This document shows positions 22,868 through 32,977 of a stretch of 35,733 nt of DNA, one piece after another; the first letter of the stretch is position 1; each line of letters starts with the position of its first letter. Below the pieces are notes generated by a model, which saw only the letters and a program-made list of their open reading frames with translations, was not told the origin of the DNA and searched no databases. The stretch comes from Chitinophagaceae bacterium (GTDB lineage Bacteria > Bacteroidota > Bacteroidia > Chitinophagales > UBA10324). Made by a program: the position numbers and the translations under genes. Location: positions 1 through 35,733 of the forward strand of contig CANJII010000032.1 in the NCBI GenBank assembly GCA_947474435.1. Reading direction: 5' to 3'.

Positions 22868-25648
22868 ATGGATAAATTTTCATATATCAGCAATGCTCAT
22901 CCCAATGTGATAGAATCACTTTACAATGAATTCAAAAAAAATCCGGATTCAATTGAATTGGAATGGAAGAAATTTTTTGAAGGATTTGATTTTGCTGTTT
23001 CAGCCAATGCAGTTAACGGTGGTTCCACAATTGAAAAGGCAGGCGCAGAAATAAAATCAATTGCGGAACCTGAAACTGTTAGAGCAGCAACTGATGTCGC
23101 AAAGGAGTTGAAAGTTTATCATCTCATAAAAGCATATCGTGCAAAGGGGCATCTCGAAGCCAAAACAAATCCAATTCGTAAGCGGAAAAACCGATTCGCA
23201 AACCTGGATTTGAAATTTTTTGGACTCACTGAAAATGATTTGAATGAAAATTTTTCAATTGGAAATATTCTCGGTCTTGGAAAAACTTCGCTGAAAAATA
23301 TTATTGACCAACTGAAAAAAATTTATTGTCGCAGCATCGGTGCTGAATTTATTTATCTGAATGATGATGAACAGTATGAATGGATGCTTGGCAAAATGGA
23401 AAAAGATTTCGCACGGCTTTCGTTTCCCATTGAAAAGAAAAAACACATTCTGCAAAAACTGAATGATGCAGTGGTGTTCGAAAAATTTCTGAGCACCAAG
23501 TATGTCGGACAAAAAAGATTTTCGCTGGAAGGTGGCGAAACAACTATTCCGGCTCTCGATGCAATTATAAATTCAGCGGCAAAAAGCGGGGTAGAAGAAG
23601 TAGTGATGGGCATGGCTCACAGAGGGCGATTAAATATTCTCGCCAACACACTCGGAAAAACTTACGAGCAGATTTTTAATGAGTTCGAAGGTAATGCAGT
23701 TGCCGATACCACAATGGGCGATGGCGATGTGAAGTATCATCTCGGTTACGCATCGCAGGTAAAAACTTTTGATGGAAAAGAAATGATGCTGAAGCTTTCA
23801 CCGAATCCATCGCACCTCGAAGCGGTGAATCCGGTTGTGGAAGGTTACACCCGAGCGAAAGCAGATTTGTTGTACGATGGAAATTTAAAGCGCATTCTTC
23901 CCATTCTGATTCATGGTGATTCTGCAGTTGCAGGCCAAGGTGTTGTTTACGAAGTGTTACAGATGTCACAGTTAGAGGGATATTTAACAGGAGGCACCAT
24001 TCATTTCATCATCAACAATCAAATTGGATTCACAACTGATTTTGATGATGCGCGCTCTTCTGATTATTGCACATCATTGGCTGCAATGGTGGAAGCACCG
24101 GTATTACATGTGAACGGCGATGATCCGGAAGCAGTGGTGTTCGCAGTTGAATTGGCAACCGAATGGCGACAAAAATTTCAGCGCGACATTTTTGTTGACA
24201 TGGTTTGTTATCGTCGTCATGGTCACAACGAAGGCGATGATCCGAAATTTACACAGCCGGGTTTGTACAAACTCATTGGCGAACATGTAAATCCGCGTGA
24301 AATTTACAGTCAGCAATTAATCAGTCGCGGAGATATTGATTCGGAGTTGGCGAAGGAAATGGATAAAGATTTCTGGAAACAATTGCAGGACCGGTTGGAT
24401 TTTGTGAAGCAGCATCCGCTTCCATATAATTATCAGTTGCCTGAACTGGAATGGAAAAAATTAAGAAGAGCAAATGCTCAAGAAGATTTTGATACATCAC
24501 CTGAAACTGCTGTCAGCAAAGAGTTAGCCGACAGAGTGATAAAAGGGCTGATGAATTATCCGGAGAATTTTAATCCACTTAACAAAATTGAAACGATGCT
24601 GAGTCAGCGTCGCAAAAATTATTTTGATGACGGGCGAATTGATTGGGGAATGGCGGAGTTGCTTGCTTATGGAACACTTTTGCTCGAAGGTCACGATGTG
24701 CGCATGAGCGGACAGGATGTGAAGCGCGGAACTTTCAGCCATCGTCATGCAGTAATTTATGATGAAGACAACAACAACGAATACAATCGTCTCGACCATT
24801 TAGAAAAAGAGCAGAAAGGAAAATTTTTGATTTATAATTCATTGCTTTCTGAATTTGCGGTACTTGGATTTGAATATGGTTACTCGCTTGCTTCACCAAA
24901 TTCACTCACCATATGGGAAGCACAGTTCGGTGATTTTGCCAATGGAGCGCAAACAATTATTGATCAGTTTATCACTGCGGGTGAAAGCAAGTGGCAGCGC
25001 ATGAGTGGTGTCACACTTTTGTTGCCGCATGGCTACGAAGGGCAAGGACCTGAACACAGCAGCGCACGACTCGAACGATTTTTACAGGCAAGCGCTGAAT
25101 ACAATATCACCGTTGCGAATGTGACTTCACCTGCAAATTATTTTCACTTGCTGAGAAGACAATTGTATCGCCCGTTCAGAAAACCATTGGTGGTGATGAG
25201 TCCGAAATCATTGCTGCGCCATTCACGATGTATCAGCAATGTGAATGAAATTGTTGCCGGAGGATTTCAGGAATTACTGGATGATGCAAGTGTAACAGAT
25301 GAATCGAAGATTCGGAAAGTGTTGGTGTGCAGCGGGAAAATTTATTATGATTTATTGGAAAGAAAAATCGCGAATAAGAAGGAGGATGTTGCAATCGTTC
25401 GCCTCGAACAATTATATCCGTTACCAATAAAACAATTAGATGCACTGACAAAAAAATATCGCGCCGCAGTTTTTGTATGGGTGCAAGAAGAACCCGCCAA
25501 CATGGGCGCATGGAGTTTCATTCAACTCAACTATTCAAAAATCAAGTGGGGAATGATTTCACGAAAAGCGAGTGCCTCACCTGCCACCGGATTTCAGAAA
25601 GTTCACAATCAGGAACAGGAGGAAATAGTTGGAAAAGCGATGGAATAA
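22868..25648 (+). CDS. sucA: 2-oxoglutarate dehydrogenase E1 component
   Basis: A 926-residue thiamine-diphosphate enzyme of full family length. The N-terminal E2-binding segment starts SYISNAHPNVIESLYNEFKKNPDSIE. The core has GMAHRGRLNILANTLGK, HGDSAVAGQGVVYEVLQMSQL, TIHFIINNQIGFTT and YRRHGHNEGDDPKFTQP, all characteristic of SucA. Near the C-terminus are EAQFGDFANGAQ and LLLPHGYEGQGPEHSSARLERF. It decarboxylates 2-oxoglutarate in the TCA cycle and passes succinyl to the E2 subunit. The usual E2 gene (sucB) is not next to it; an M13 peptidase follows after 72 bp. It indicates an aerobic TCA cycle. Confidence 0.97.
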   Translation: MDKFSYISNAHPNVIESLYNEFKKNPDSIELEWKKFFEGFDFAVSANAVNGGSTIEKAGAEIKSIAEPETVRAATDVAKELKVYHLIKAYRAKGHLEAKTNPIRKRKNRFANLDLKFFGLTENDLNENFSIGNILGLGKTSLKNIIDQLKKIYCRSIGAEFIYLNDDEQYEWMLGKMEKDFARLSFPIEKKKHILQKLNDAVVFEKFLSTKYVGQKRFSLEGGETTIPALDAIINSAAKSGVEEVVMGMAHRGRLNILANTLGKTYEQIFNEFEGNAVADTTMGDGDVKYHLGYASQVKTFDGKEMMLKLSPNPSHLEAVNPVVEGYTRAKADLLYDGNLKRILPILIHGDSAVAGQGVVYEVLQMSQLEGYLTGGTIHFIINNQIGFTTDFDDARSSDYCTSLAAMVEAPVLHVNGDDPEAVVFAVELATEWRQKFQRDIFVDMVCYRRHGHNEGDDPKFTQPGLYKLIGEHVNPREIYSQQLISRGDIDSELAKEMDKDFWKQLQDRLDFVKQHPLPYNYQLPELEWKKLRRANAQEDFDTSPETAVSKELADRVIKGLMNYPENFNPLNKIETMLSQRRKNYFDDGRIDWGMAELLAYGTLLLEGHDVRMSGQDVKRGTFSHRHAVIYDEDNNNEYNRLDHLEKEQKGKFLIYNSLLSEFAVLGFEYGYSLASPNSLTIWEAQFGDFANGAQTIIDQFITAGESKWQRMSGVTLLLPHGYEGQGPEHSSARLERFLQASAEYNITVANVTSPANYFHLLRRQLYRPFRKPLVVMSPKSLLRHSRCISNVNEIVAGGFQELLDDASVTDESKIRKVLVCSGKIYYDLLERKIANKKEDVAIVRLEQLYPLPIKQLDALTKKYRAAVFVWVQEEPANMGAWSFIQLNYSKIKWGMISRKASASPATGFQKVHNQEQEEIVGKAME

Positions 25649-25720
25649 TAAAACCAGAATTCATTTATCTCACTTTCTTTTTCACCTTTCCCTCCTACAT
25701 TCGTGGCATCAAATTAAAAC

Positions 25721-27775
25721 ATGAAAACAATTTCAGCCCCACTCATCCTCATTACTATTCTTACAGTTATTTATTTTTCTGCCTGCAATAACACTTCGCA
25801 GCCAACCGAAAAAACGCCCGACTTAATTGCGAGCTATCGCGATACAACGGTGAAGCCCGGCGACGATTTTTTTCATTTTGCAGTTGGTACATGGATAAAA
25901 AACAATCCTATTCCTGCGTCGGAAAACAGTTGGGGAATATGGAGTCTGGTGAATGAAGAATCTTTTACCCGTTTGAAATTAATTAACAATGAATCGGCTG
26001 CACAAAAAGATGCTGCCAAGGGAAGCAATGCGCAAAAGATCGGTGACTTCTGGTTTACCGGAATGGATTCAGCAACGATTGAGCAACAAGGGCTCACTAA
26101 AATTCAACCTGAAATCGATTTGATTTCAGCCGTTAAGGACAAACAAACTTTGTTAGATGAACTGGCGCATTTGCAGTTGATTGGTGCAGGAGCATTAATC
26201 CAGGCCGATGTTTATCAGGATGAAATGAACAGCGAAAAAGTGGTACTTCATTTTTCGCAAGGCGGAATTGGTTTGCCAAACCGCGATTATTATTTTGATA
26301 TGGGTGAACGCTTTGTAAAAATCCGTGCAGAATATTTAGTGCATGTTGCAAAGATGTTGCAGCTGATGGGAGAAGATTCGATTGCCGCTGCTAAGAATGC
26401 AGCAGCCATGATGAAACTGGAAACTGCGCTTGCTAAAGCATCAAGAAAATTAGAAGACCTGCGCGACCCGTATGCGAACTACAATAAAATGAGTGTTGAT
26501 GCTTTTACAAAAGTTACTCCATCGCTCAACTGGAAAATGATGCTCGACAAAATGAACATCAAAAATATTGACTCAGTAATTATTGGTCAGCCTGAATATT
26601 ACAAACAGGTTGAAGCAAGTTTAAAATCAGTTTCAATTGCCGACTGGCAAACCTATCTCCGTTACAATTTAATTTCATCTTTTGCTCCTTACATCAGCAG
26701 CAATTTCGATAAAGAAAATTTTCATTTTTACCGCACCGTTTTAAATGGTGTGAAAGAACAGCGACCACGATGGAAGCGTGTGTTGAATGCCGAAGAAGGA
26801 TTGTTGGGAGAAGCACTCGGACAATTATATGTTCAGAAATATTTCTCTGAAAAAACAAAGCACAGGTACGAAAAATTAGTGGATGATATTTTTGAAGTTT
26901 ATAAAGAACGCATTCAGGGTTTGAGTTGGATGAGTGATTCGACCAAAGAAAAAGCAATTCATAAGTTAAGTACTGTTGTTAAAAAAGTAGGTTATCCTGA
27001 AAAGTGGAAAGATTATTCTGCAATGGAAATTGGCCGCAGTTCGTATGTTGAAAATATTATTGCAGGAAATATCTGGAACTACAATGATGCTGTTTCTAAA
27101 TTATACAAACCAGTTGACCGGACTCTGTGGGAAATGACTCCGCAAACATGGAATGCATATTACAACCCATCGAACAACGAAATTGTTTTACCTGCTGCCA
27201 TATTTATTATTCCGGGATTGGAAGATTCGTTGGTGGATGATGCAATTGTTTATGGTTACGGTGGTGCAAGTACCATTGGCCACGAAATAACTCACGGCTT
27301 TGATGATCAGGGAAGACAGTTTGATTCAAAAGGAAATTTGCGTGATTGGTGGAGCAAGGAAGATGGTGATGAGTTTAATAACCGGGCGCATCAATTAGTA
27401 ACGCAGTTCAGTGGTTACACTGTTCTTGACAGCATGCACATTAACGGAGAAGCAACCTTGGGTGAAAACATTGCTGACCTTGGTGGAGTGGTTTTGGGTT
27501 ACGAAGCATTTAAGAAAACCGAGCAATACAAAAAAGGTGAACTGATAAGTGGAATGACTCCGAGTCAACGGTATTTTCTTGGATATGCTTTAAGCTGGAT
27601 GGGACATGCGCGCGAAGAATCCTTGGCGCAACAAATTAAAACAGATGTTCACTCTCCGAACTTCCTGCGTGTGAACGGACCTTTCTGCGATGTGGATGAA
27701 TTTTATAAAGCATTCAGTGTAAAGCAAGGCGATAAAATGTTTTTACCTGATAGTTTACGGGTGAAGATTTGGTAA
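25721..27775 (+). CDS. M13-family zinc metallopeptidase lipoprotein
   Basis: A 684-residue neprilysin-like peptidase. The lipoprotein signal ends in FSAC (Cys about 22). The M13 N-terminal domain starts KPGDDFFHFAVGTWIKNNPIPASENSWG. The zinc site HEITH is in TIGHEITHGFDDQGRQFD, with ENIADLGG supplying the third ligand Glu and the conserved Asp. The C-terminus ends in LRVKIW; M13 enzymes usually end in a short W-containing tail. It cleaves peptides, most likely in the periplasm or at the outer membrane. It follows sucA by 72 bp on the same strand but has no metabolic link to it. Confidence 0.95.
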   Translation: MKTISAPLILITILTVIYFSACNNTSQPTEKTPDLIASYRDTTVKPGDDFFHFAVGTWIKNNPIPASENSWGIWSLVNEESFTRLKLINNESAAQKDAAKGSNAQKIGDFWFTGMDSATIEQQGLTKIQPEIDLISAVKDKQTLLDELAHLQLIGAGALIQADVYQDEMNSEKVVLHFSQGGIGLPNRDYYFDMGERFVKIRAEYLVHVAKMLQLMGEDSIAAAKNAAAMMKLETALAKASRKLEDLRDPYANYNKMSVDAFTKVTPSLNWKMMLDKMNIKNIDSVIIGQPEYYKQVEASLKSVSIADWQTYLRYNLISSFAPYISSNFDKENFHFYRTVLNGVKEQRPRWKRVLNAEEGLLGEALGQLYVQKYFSEKTKHRYEKLVDDIFEVYKERIQGLSWMSDSTKEKAIHKLSTVVKKVGYPEKWKDYSAMEIGRSSYVENIIAGNIWNYNDAVSKLYKPVDRTLWEMTPQTWNAYYNPSNNEIVLPAAIFIIPGLEDSLVDDAIVYGYGGASTIGHEITHGFDDQGRQFDSKGNLRDWWSKEDGDEFNNRAHQLVTQFSGYTVLDSMHINGEATLGENIADLGGVVLGYEAFKKTEQYKKGELISGMTPSQRYFLGYALSWMGHAREESLAQQIKTDVHSPNFLRVNGPFCDVDEFYKAFSVKQGDKMFLPDSLRVKIW

Positions 27776-27833
27776 ATAGTGAACTTATAAGTTGATTGGT
27801 TATTTGTAATACAGATAACATTTAAAATAATTT

Positions 27834-27862
27834 AAAACCGTTTCGATTTCCGGAACGGTTTT
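27834..27862. terminator. Bidirectional terminator between convergent genes
   Basis: Stem AAAACCGTTTCG (27834-27845), 5 nt loop, CGGAACGGTTTT (27851-27862) with one G-T wobble, then more T. It serves both the M13 peptidase and the convergent sulfotransferase gene, which ends at 27864. Confidence 0.88.
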
Positions 27863-27863
27863 T

Positions 27864-28781
27864 TTATTCTGCTTTCAACAGCCAATCAGGTAAATTTTTA
27901 AACCCTGATTTTAATAACAGATTTTTTAATTCACTATTGTATTTTAAATAATAAGAATCTACAAAATTGCGATCCTCATTACTGAGTTTATTTTGTTTGG
28001 AACTTGCATTTATAAATTTATACATAGAACGGAGTACTCTTTTGAGTCTTACATTTTTTCTCCAGAATGATTCCATGCGGTTATACAATTTAAAAACAAA
28101 ATGATGGAGACCACCTGCTTTATAAGTTGTTGTTTTATTATCAATTTTAAAATCGTCCGGTTTGTAAATTGAAAAATCAATGTTCAGCCATTCACATATT
28201 TCTTTCATAAATAATGGAGTATCTTTTTTCAGATCTTCGAAAAAAAGTATTTTCAGATTGGTTGAATTAAATGAATTTAACCAATAAGGAATATAGTTGA
28301 GGTAAATACCTTCTTCCACTCCACGCAAATAAAATTCGTTGTCGATTGTTTTCGGTAAATCTTTTTGTCCGGTGAAGGAAATGGATTGCTCAACAAAATT
28401 TCTGAACGAATCATTTCCCGGCAGCATTCCATTGATCATCACACTTTCATAAAACGAATACAAACGCTCGGTAGGATTGCGCAGAATCACTATCAATTTT
28501 ACACCGGGCAATTTTTCTTGCAATACATCTCCAATTTTTTCATTTCCATATAAATAACTCGGACTTGCTTCGAGAATATATTTTTTACTGTTGTTGCAAT
28601 GGTTAAAATATGCAGCGTATTCTTTCAAATCAGGAATGGGCTGATTGAATTTCAGCGGCATAAAAAATCCGATTTCTTTTTTTGAGGAAGCACAAACTTC
28701 AGGATGCCCTGACAAATAAGTGAAAACAGATGAGGTTCCTGCTTTATGTACTCCTGCAATTATGAGGTTTGGTAGAATCAA
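27864..28781 (-). CDS. PAPS-dependent sulfotransferase family protein
   Basis: A 305-residue protein with the sulfotransferase fold. The 5'-phosphosulfate loop is near the N-terminus (LIIAGVHKAGTSSVFTYLSGHP) and the 3'-phosphate motif is VILRNPTERLYSFYES (about 95-110), resembling heparan-sulfate-type sulfotransferases. It would transfer sulfate from PAPS to a sugar or other acceptor, perhaps a surface polysaccharide. No glycosyltransferase lies nearby to name the acceptor. It starts 18 bp after the HlyD-family gene on the same strand and may be cotranscribed with the export pair. Confidence 0.88.
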   Translation of the reverse strand: MILPNLIIAGVHKAGTSSVFTYLSGHPEVCASSKKEIGFFMPLKFNQPIPDLKEYAAYFNHCNNSKKYILEASPSYLYGNEKIGDVLQEKLPGVKLIVILRNPTERLYSFYESVMINGMLPGNDSFRNFVEQSISFTGQKDLPKTIDNEFYLRGVEEGIYLNYIPYWLNSFNSTNLKILFFEDLKKDTPLFMKEICEWLNIDFSIYKPDDFKIDNKTTTYKAGGLHHFVFKLYNRMESFWRKNVRLKRVLRSMYKFINASSKQNKLSNEDRNFVDSYYLKYNSELKNLLLKSGFKNLPDWLLKAE

Positions 28782-28799
28782 TGCTGAATTTGAAATTTT

Positions 28800-30152
28800 C
28801 TAATCCACTTCTACTGAAACCTCTGCACCACCTTTTTTATCTTTATATAATTCCTTCTTATCAACCTTGGTCACTTTCATTTTGTCTTTCAGGCGGCGAC
28901 TGATGGCACTGTAAGGTGCGGTAATAATTTCTTCATCACCCTTCAATCCTGATTTTATTTCAATGTATTCATCATCCTGAATGCCGGTTGTAACCACCAC
29001 TTTTTTTGCTTCGCCATTTTCATAAATAAAAACAATTTCTTTCAACTTATCCTTCGTGGCTTTTTTCTTATTCGAATCAGCTTTATCAGTTGAGTCTTCA
29101 CGCGTTGTTACAGATTGTATAGGTACTGTACTGATTCCATACACATGATTGGTTAAAATATTTACAGAAGCAGTCATACCCGGAAGAAACGGAAATTTCT
29201 TTTTCTTCACATCAATCATATCAGTGAATGAACTTTGATCCAATAAAATTTTCACCGTGAAATTAGTTACACTTTCGGTGCTCACTAAAGCACTTGAAGA
29301 ACTTGCGGAATTGGCTACTTGGTAAACCACTCCCTTAAAAACTTTATCGGGATATGCATCCACTTCAATTTCACAGGTATCGCCAACTGAAACTTTCAGT
29401 ACATCATTTTCACTTACATCCACCCTGGCCTCCATTTGGTACAAGTTGGCAATGCGCATAATTTCTGTTCCTGCAAATTGAGATGTACCAACCACGCGCT
29501 CACCTTTTTCAATATTTAATGCAGAAACAATTCCACTCATTGGCGCATAAATTGAAGTTTTATACAACTGATCTTTCGCTTCTTTATAGGATGCCTCAGC
29601 ACTATTTACCATAAACTTGGCCGCATCTACTGCCTGCTGTGTTCCTTCCTTGCTTGCTCGTGCAGATTTGTAAGCAGCATCATACACATCAAACTCCGAT
29701 TGGCTGATTACTTTTTTATCGTACAAATCTTTATTGCGGTTGTAATCCTTTTCTGATTTTTCAAACTGCACCACAATTTGTGTGAGTTGCGATTGTGCAT
29801 TCAGGTAATTTGCTTTCGCATTGTTCACCGCTGCAACTGACCGATCAACCTGAGCCACATAAATATCCGGTTTTATTTTCGCGAGCAACTGACCTTGTAT
29901 CACACTGTCGCCTTCTTCAATGGGTAATTCAATAATTTCTCCTGACACATCGGGACTGATTTTTACTTCTGTTACCGGATATATTTTTCCTGATGCAGAA
30001 ACTTTTTCAACGATGTCGCGCTTGCTTACTTTTTCAACGCTCACCTTTTCAGCATTGTCATTTGAAATCCATCCGGCTTTTTTCCCGATGATTGCAAACA
30101 GCAGCAGCACACCTACTGCCACTCCCAGCCATATCATTAATTTCTTTGTCAT
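28800..30152 (-). CDS. HlyD/MacA-type periplasmic adaptor protein
   Basis: A 450-residue membrane-fusion protein. One N-terminal membrane helix (about 5-22), a lipoyl-like half starting SGKIYPVTEVKISPDVSGEIIELPIEEGDSV, a coiled-coil hairpin about 90-190 (AAVNNAKANYLNAQSQL... and SEFDVYDAAYKSARASKEG), the second lipoyl half (YAPMSGIVSALNIEKGERVVG), then beta-barrel and membrane-proximal domains. It would link an inner-membrane pump to TolC. It directly follows the TolC-family gene with no gap. The expected MacB-type ABC ATPase/permease is missing here. Confidence 0.93.
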   Translation of the reverse strand: MTKKLMIWLGVAVGVLLLFAIIGKKAGWISNDNAEKVSVEKVSKRDIVEKVSASGKIYPVTEVKISPDVSGEIIELPIEEGDSVIQGQLLAKIKPDIYVAQVDRSVAAVNNAKANYLNAQSQLTQIVVQFEKSEKDYNRNKDLYDKKVISQSEFDVYDAAYKSARASKEGTQQAVDAAKFMVNSAEASYKEAKDQLYKTSIYAPMSGIVSALNIEKGERVVGTSQFAGTEIMRIANLYQMEARVDVSENDVLKVSVGDTCEIEVDAYPDKVFKGVVYQVANSASSSSALVSTESVTNFTVKILLDQSSFTDMIDVKKKKFPFLPGMTASVNILTNHVYGISTVPIQSVTTREDSTDKADSNKKKATKDKLKEIVFIYENGEAKKVVVTTGIQDDEYIEIKSGLKGDEEIITAPYSAISRRLKDKMKVTKVDKKELYKDKKGGAEVSVEVD

Positions 30153-31583
30153 CTACTGAAGGTTTAATGGTTTGCCTTGATAATAATCGAGCACTTTTAA
30201 TTTAAAGATGTATTCAAACTTGGCTTGCAGGGTTTCACTTCTTGCCTTACTCAAACTGTTTTGAGCAGTTACATAATCAAATGAAGTAAGTAATCCCGCA
30301 TCAAATTTCTGCTTGGTATAATTAAAACTTAATTCAAATGAAGATTCACTTTTTAATGCTGCCGAATACCGGTCCTTACCTGCAACTGCATCGTTAAAAG
30401 CGGTCTCCACGCTTTTTTTCAATTGCTGTTTTTGCAAATCCAGATTGTACTGCTCATTCAATAAATTGATTTTACTGCGGCTCACATTGGTATGAGTCAT
30501 CCAACCGTTAAATAGCGGAAAGTTTAAAGAGATACCGAATGCCTGTCCGAAATTATCGTTTATCTGATCGCCGAGTGGTGTGTTTTCAAATTGATAGTTT
30601 GGTTGTAAAGTATATACCGGCGCCAAAGTCATTGAATCAAACCCAATTAAAAAAGGTTCGTAGGTGGTAGAACCATCCTTTATTTTTTTTACTGCATTTG
30701 AATATTGTGAAGATAAACTTCCGAACAACGAAAGCGATGGAGAGTATGCGCCTCTCGCTGCATTTAATCCTTTTTCAGCACCTTTCAATTTCAGTTCCGC
30801 ACTTTTAATTCCGGGTTGAATGTTTAATGCTGTTTCATAAATGGTTCCTGCATTCATTTCCTGAAAAGCCATGCCCACTGGAATTTTCAATGTTGGAATC
30901 ACAATATCAACCTGATGATCCATGTTCAGCAATTGTTGCAGATTCAATTTCGCAAGCGACAATTGATTTTTTGCATTCACTGTATTCAGTTCTTCCAATG
31001 CCTGTTGCGATTGAATTTGCAACAGAGAACCTTGCGCCAAAACTCCGGCATCCACTAATTGTTTGGTGCGGTCAACCTGATCCTGCATTAATTGTTCTTG
31101 TGCAGTTGCATTGGCAAATTGTTCCTGAGCAAAAAGAATTTGCAGGTAAGCAGTAGCAACACTCAGCGAAATATCATTTGTCAATTGTTCAGTACTGTAC
31201 TTCGAGGCCATGAAATCGAAATACGCTTTTCGCATTTCATTTATTTTAGAAAAGCCGCTGAACAAAGTGACATTAGATGCCAATGAAAAATTTCCGGAGC
31301 GAATGGTTTGATTCACAAACAGGTTACTCGTTGGGTCAATATTTTTTCCGGTATTGATTCCGTAACTCGATGAAGCATTCAGATTCGGAAGCAATCCTAA
31401 TTTCGATTGCAGGTACGAATCCTGACTCAACTCAGTACTCAAGGCTGCTTGTTTGAGCTGAATATTATTTTGTTGTGCAAAGGTGATGCATTGTTCCAAC
31501 GACCACGATTCCTGAGCGTGGGAAAAAGTAATGCAACAGATAAAAGCTAAAGAGAGAGAGAAGCGGATAAAAATGTGTGACAA
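30153..31583 (-). CDS. TolC-family outer-membrane efflux protein
   Basis: A 476-residue protein with a signal peptide to about residue 23 (TFSHAQ). TolC-family repeats form long helices: WSLEQCITFAQQNNIQLKQAAL at the mature N-terminus and TAYLQILFAQEQFANATAQEQLMQDQVDRTKQLVDAG in the first repeat, matched later by DLQKQQLKKSVETAFNDAVAG and YTKQKFDAGLLTSFDYVTAQNSL. It forms the outer-membrane exit duct of an efflux or type I secretion system. The start is a TTG at 31583, since no ATG precedes the signal peptide. First gene of the pair with HlyD. Confidence 0.92.
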   Translation of the reverse strand: MSHIFIRFSLSLAFICCITFSHAQESWSLEQCITFAQQNNIQLKQAALSTELSQDSYLQSKLGLLPNLNASSSYGINTGKNIDPTSNLFVNQTIRSGNFSLASNVTLFSGFSKINEMRKAYFDFMASKYSTEQLTNDISLSVATAYLQILFAQEQFANATAQEQLMQDQVDRTKQLVDAGVLAQGSLLQIQSQQALEELNTVNAKNQLSLAKLNLQQLLNMDHQVDIVIPTLKIPVGMAFQEMNAGTIYETALNIQPGIKSAELKLKGAEKGLNAARGAYSPSLSLFGSLSSQYSNAVKKIKDGSTTYEPFLIGFDSMTLAPVYTLQPNYQFENTPLGDQINDNFGQAFGISLNFPLFNGWMTHTNVSRSKINLLNEQYNLDLQKQQLKKSVETAFNDAVAGKDRYSAALKSESSFELSFNYTKQKFDAGLLTSFDYVTAQNSLSKARSETLQAKFEYIFKLKVLDYYQGKPLNLQ

Positions 31584-31606
31584 GAACTGATTGAATTAAG
31601 AAGCGC

Positions 31607-31614
31607 CAAACCTA
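31607..31614 (-). promoter_or_regulatory. -7 promoter element before the TolC-family gene
   Basis: TAGGTTTG on the minus strand matches TAnnTTTG and lies 23 bp before the TTG start. No clear -33 word at the usual spacing. Confidence 0.4.
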
Positions 31615-31710
31615 AAGTTTTATAAGTAAATCTCACAGATGATTTTAAAATATAAACAAGGCTGTGTTTTCCGAAAGTTCAGATTCATTTTTGCGCGCTC
31701 ATAATCACCC

Positions 31711-32166
31711 ATGAACGAACCCACTCAACTATTACCCGACGAACATTTTATGCGCGAAGCATTAAAGGAAGCAAGGTATGCTTTGGCAAAAGATGAAGTG
31801 CCCATTGGTGCGGTAATCGTGAGCAACAACAAAATAATTGCACGCGGACACAATCAGGTGGAGTTATTGAAAGATGTAACCGCGCATGCTGAGATGATTG
31901 CAATAACCGCCGCCGCCAATCATTTCGGAAGTAAGTATTTAACTGATTGTACTTTGTATGTAACACTTGAACCATGCATGATGTGCGCTACCGCAATCGG
32001 ATGGGCGCAGATTTCACGATTGGTTTATGGAGCTGATGACGAAAAAAAAGGATTCACCTTAATCAGCAAAAAAGTTTTGCATCCGAAGTGTGAGGTAAAA
32101 ACCGGAGTGTTGGCAGAAGAATCTTCAATAATGGTGAAAGAATTTTTCAGAAGTAAAAGGAAGTAA
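31711..32166 (+). CDS. tadA: tRNA adenosine(34) deaminase
   Basis: A 151-residue zinc deaminase of the usual length. The catalytic motif HAE is at His59-Glu61 (TAHAEMIAI) and the zinc Cys pair is in PCMMC (Cys89, Cys92). The opening FMREALKEARYALAKDEVPIGAVIV is typical of TadA. It converts A34 to inosine in tRNA-Arg(ACG). A guanine deaminase is an alternative for this fold, but the TadA length and opening fit better. Divergent from the TolC gene; 98 bp before sod. Confidence 0.93.
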   Translation: MNEPTQLLPDEHFMREALKEARYALAKDEVPIGAVIVSNNKIIARGHNQVELLKDVTAHAEMIAITAAANHFGSKYLTDCTLYVTLEPCMMCATAIGWAQISRLVYGADDEKKGFTLISKKVLHPKCEVKTGVLAEESSIMVKEFFRSKRK

Positions 32167-32264
32167 AATTTATATGAAATTTATTTCCATATGAACCAAA
32201 GCTTATCAGGATAAGTTTAATTTAGCAATCTAAAAAAAATTCATAAACAAAAAACACAAATAAT

Positions 32265-32876
32265 ATGGCTTTCACATTACCCGCGTTGCCTTATGCTGTT
32301 GAAGCTTTGGAACCACACATTGATGCAATGACCATGACCATTCATCACACTAAGCACCACGCAGCTTATGTAACCAACCTGAATGCTGCGCTCGCCGGCA
32401 AACCCGAAGAGAACTGGAGCATTGATGAAATTGTAAAAAATGTTTCGAAATTCCCAATGCCTGTTCGCAACAATGGTGGCGGACATTACAATCACTCCAT
32501 GTTCTGGACCCTGATGAAAGCTAATGGCGGCGGCGCTCCTACTGGTGCGGTTGCTGATGCCATTAACAGTGCATTTGAAAGCTTTGATAAGTTCAAAGAA
32601 AAATTTTCGCAGGCAGGCATCACCCGCTTTGGTTCGGGTTGGGCATGGCTGGGTGTTGGTGCCGATAAAAAATTATGTGTTTGCTCCACACCCAACCAGG
32701 ATAACCCTTTGATGGATGTAGCAGAAACCAAGTGCACTCCCATACTTGGTATGGATGTGTGGGAACATGCTTATTATTTAAAATACCAGAACCGCCGCCC
32801 CGATTACATTGCCGCTTTCTTTAATGTAATTAACTGGGATGAAGTGAACCGCAGGTTTGCTGAGGCGAGTAAGTAA
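32265..32876 (+). CDS. Fe/Mn superoxide dismutase
   Basis: A 203-residue enzyme. Metal ligands are visible as His27 (MTIHHTKHH), His77 ([11 protein letters not shown]), Asp164 and His168 ([16 protein letters not shown]). It removes superoxide in the cytoplasm. Whether it uses Fe or Mn cannot be settled by eye. It stands alone with an A-rich leader and its own terminator, and fits the aerobic, light-exposed lifestyle suggested by the carotenoid operon. Confidence 0.96.
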   Translation: MAFTLPALPYAVEALEPHIDAMTMTIHHTKHHAAYVTNLNAALAGKPEENWSIDEIVKNVSKFPMPVRNNGGGHYNHSMFWTLMKANGGGAPTGAVADAINSAFESFDKFKEKFSQAGITRFGSGWAWLGVGADKKLCVCSTPNQDNPLMDVAETKCTPILGMDVWEHAYYLKYQNRRPDYIAAFFNVINWDEVNRRFAEASK

Positions 32877-32896
32877 TTTTTAATTTTTTATCAATG

Positions 32897-32928
32897 AAAA
32901 AGAGAAGTGGTTTTCTGCTTCTCTTTTT
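32897..32928. terminator. Terminator after the superoxide dismutase gene
   Basis: Stem AAAAAGAGAAG (32897-32907), 10 nt loop, CTTCTCTTTTT (32918-32928), followed by more T. The stem core GAGAAG/CTTCTC and 10 nt loop match the terminator at 1323-1360. Confidence 0.88.
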
Positions 32929-32977
32929 TTATTTAGTTGAAGTATGAATTGTGGTTGTTAGATTTGGTGAAGAGAAT

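Noticed and set aside
22868-27775. sucA and the M13 peptidase as one functional operon
   Set aside because: They are close and in the same direction, but there is no shared function and the expected sucB is missing; no claim made.
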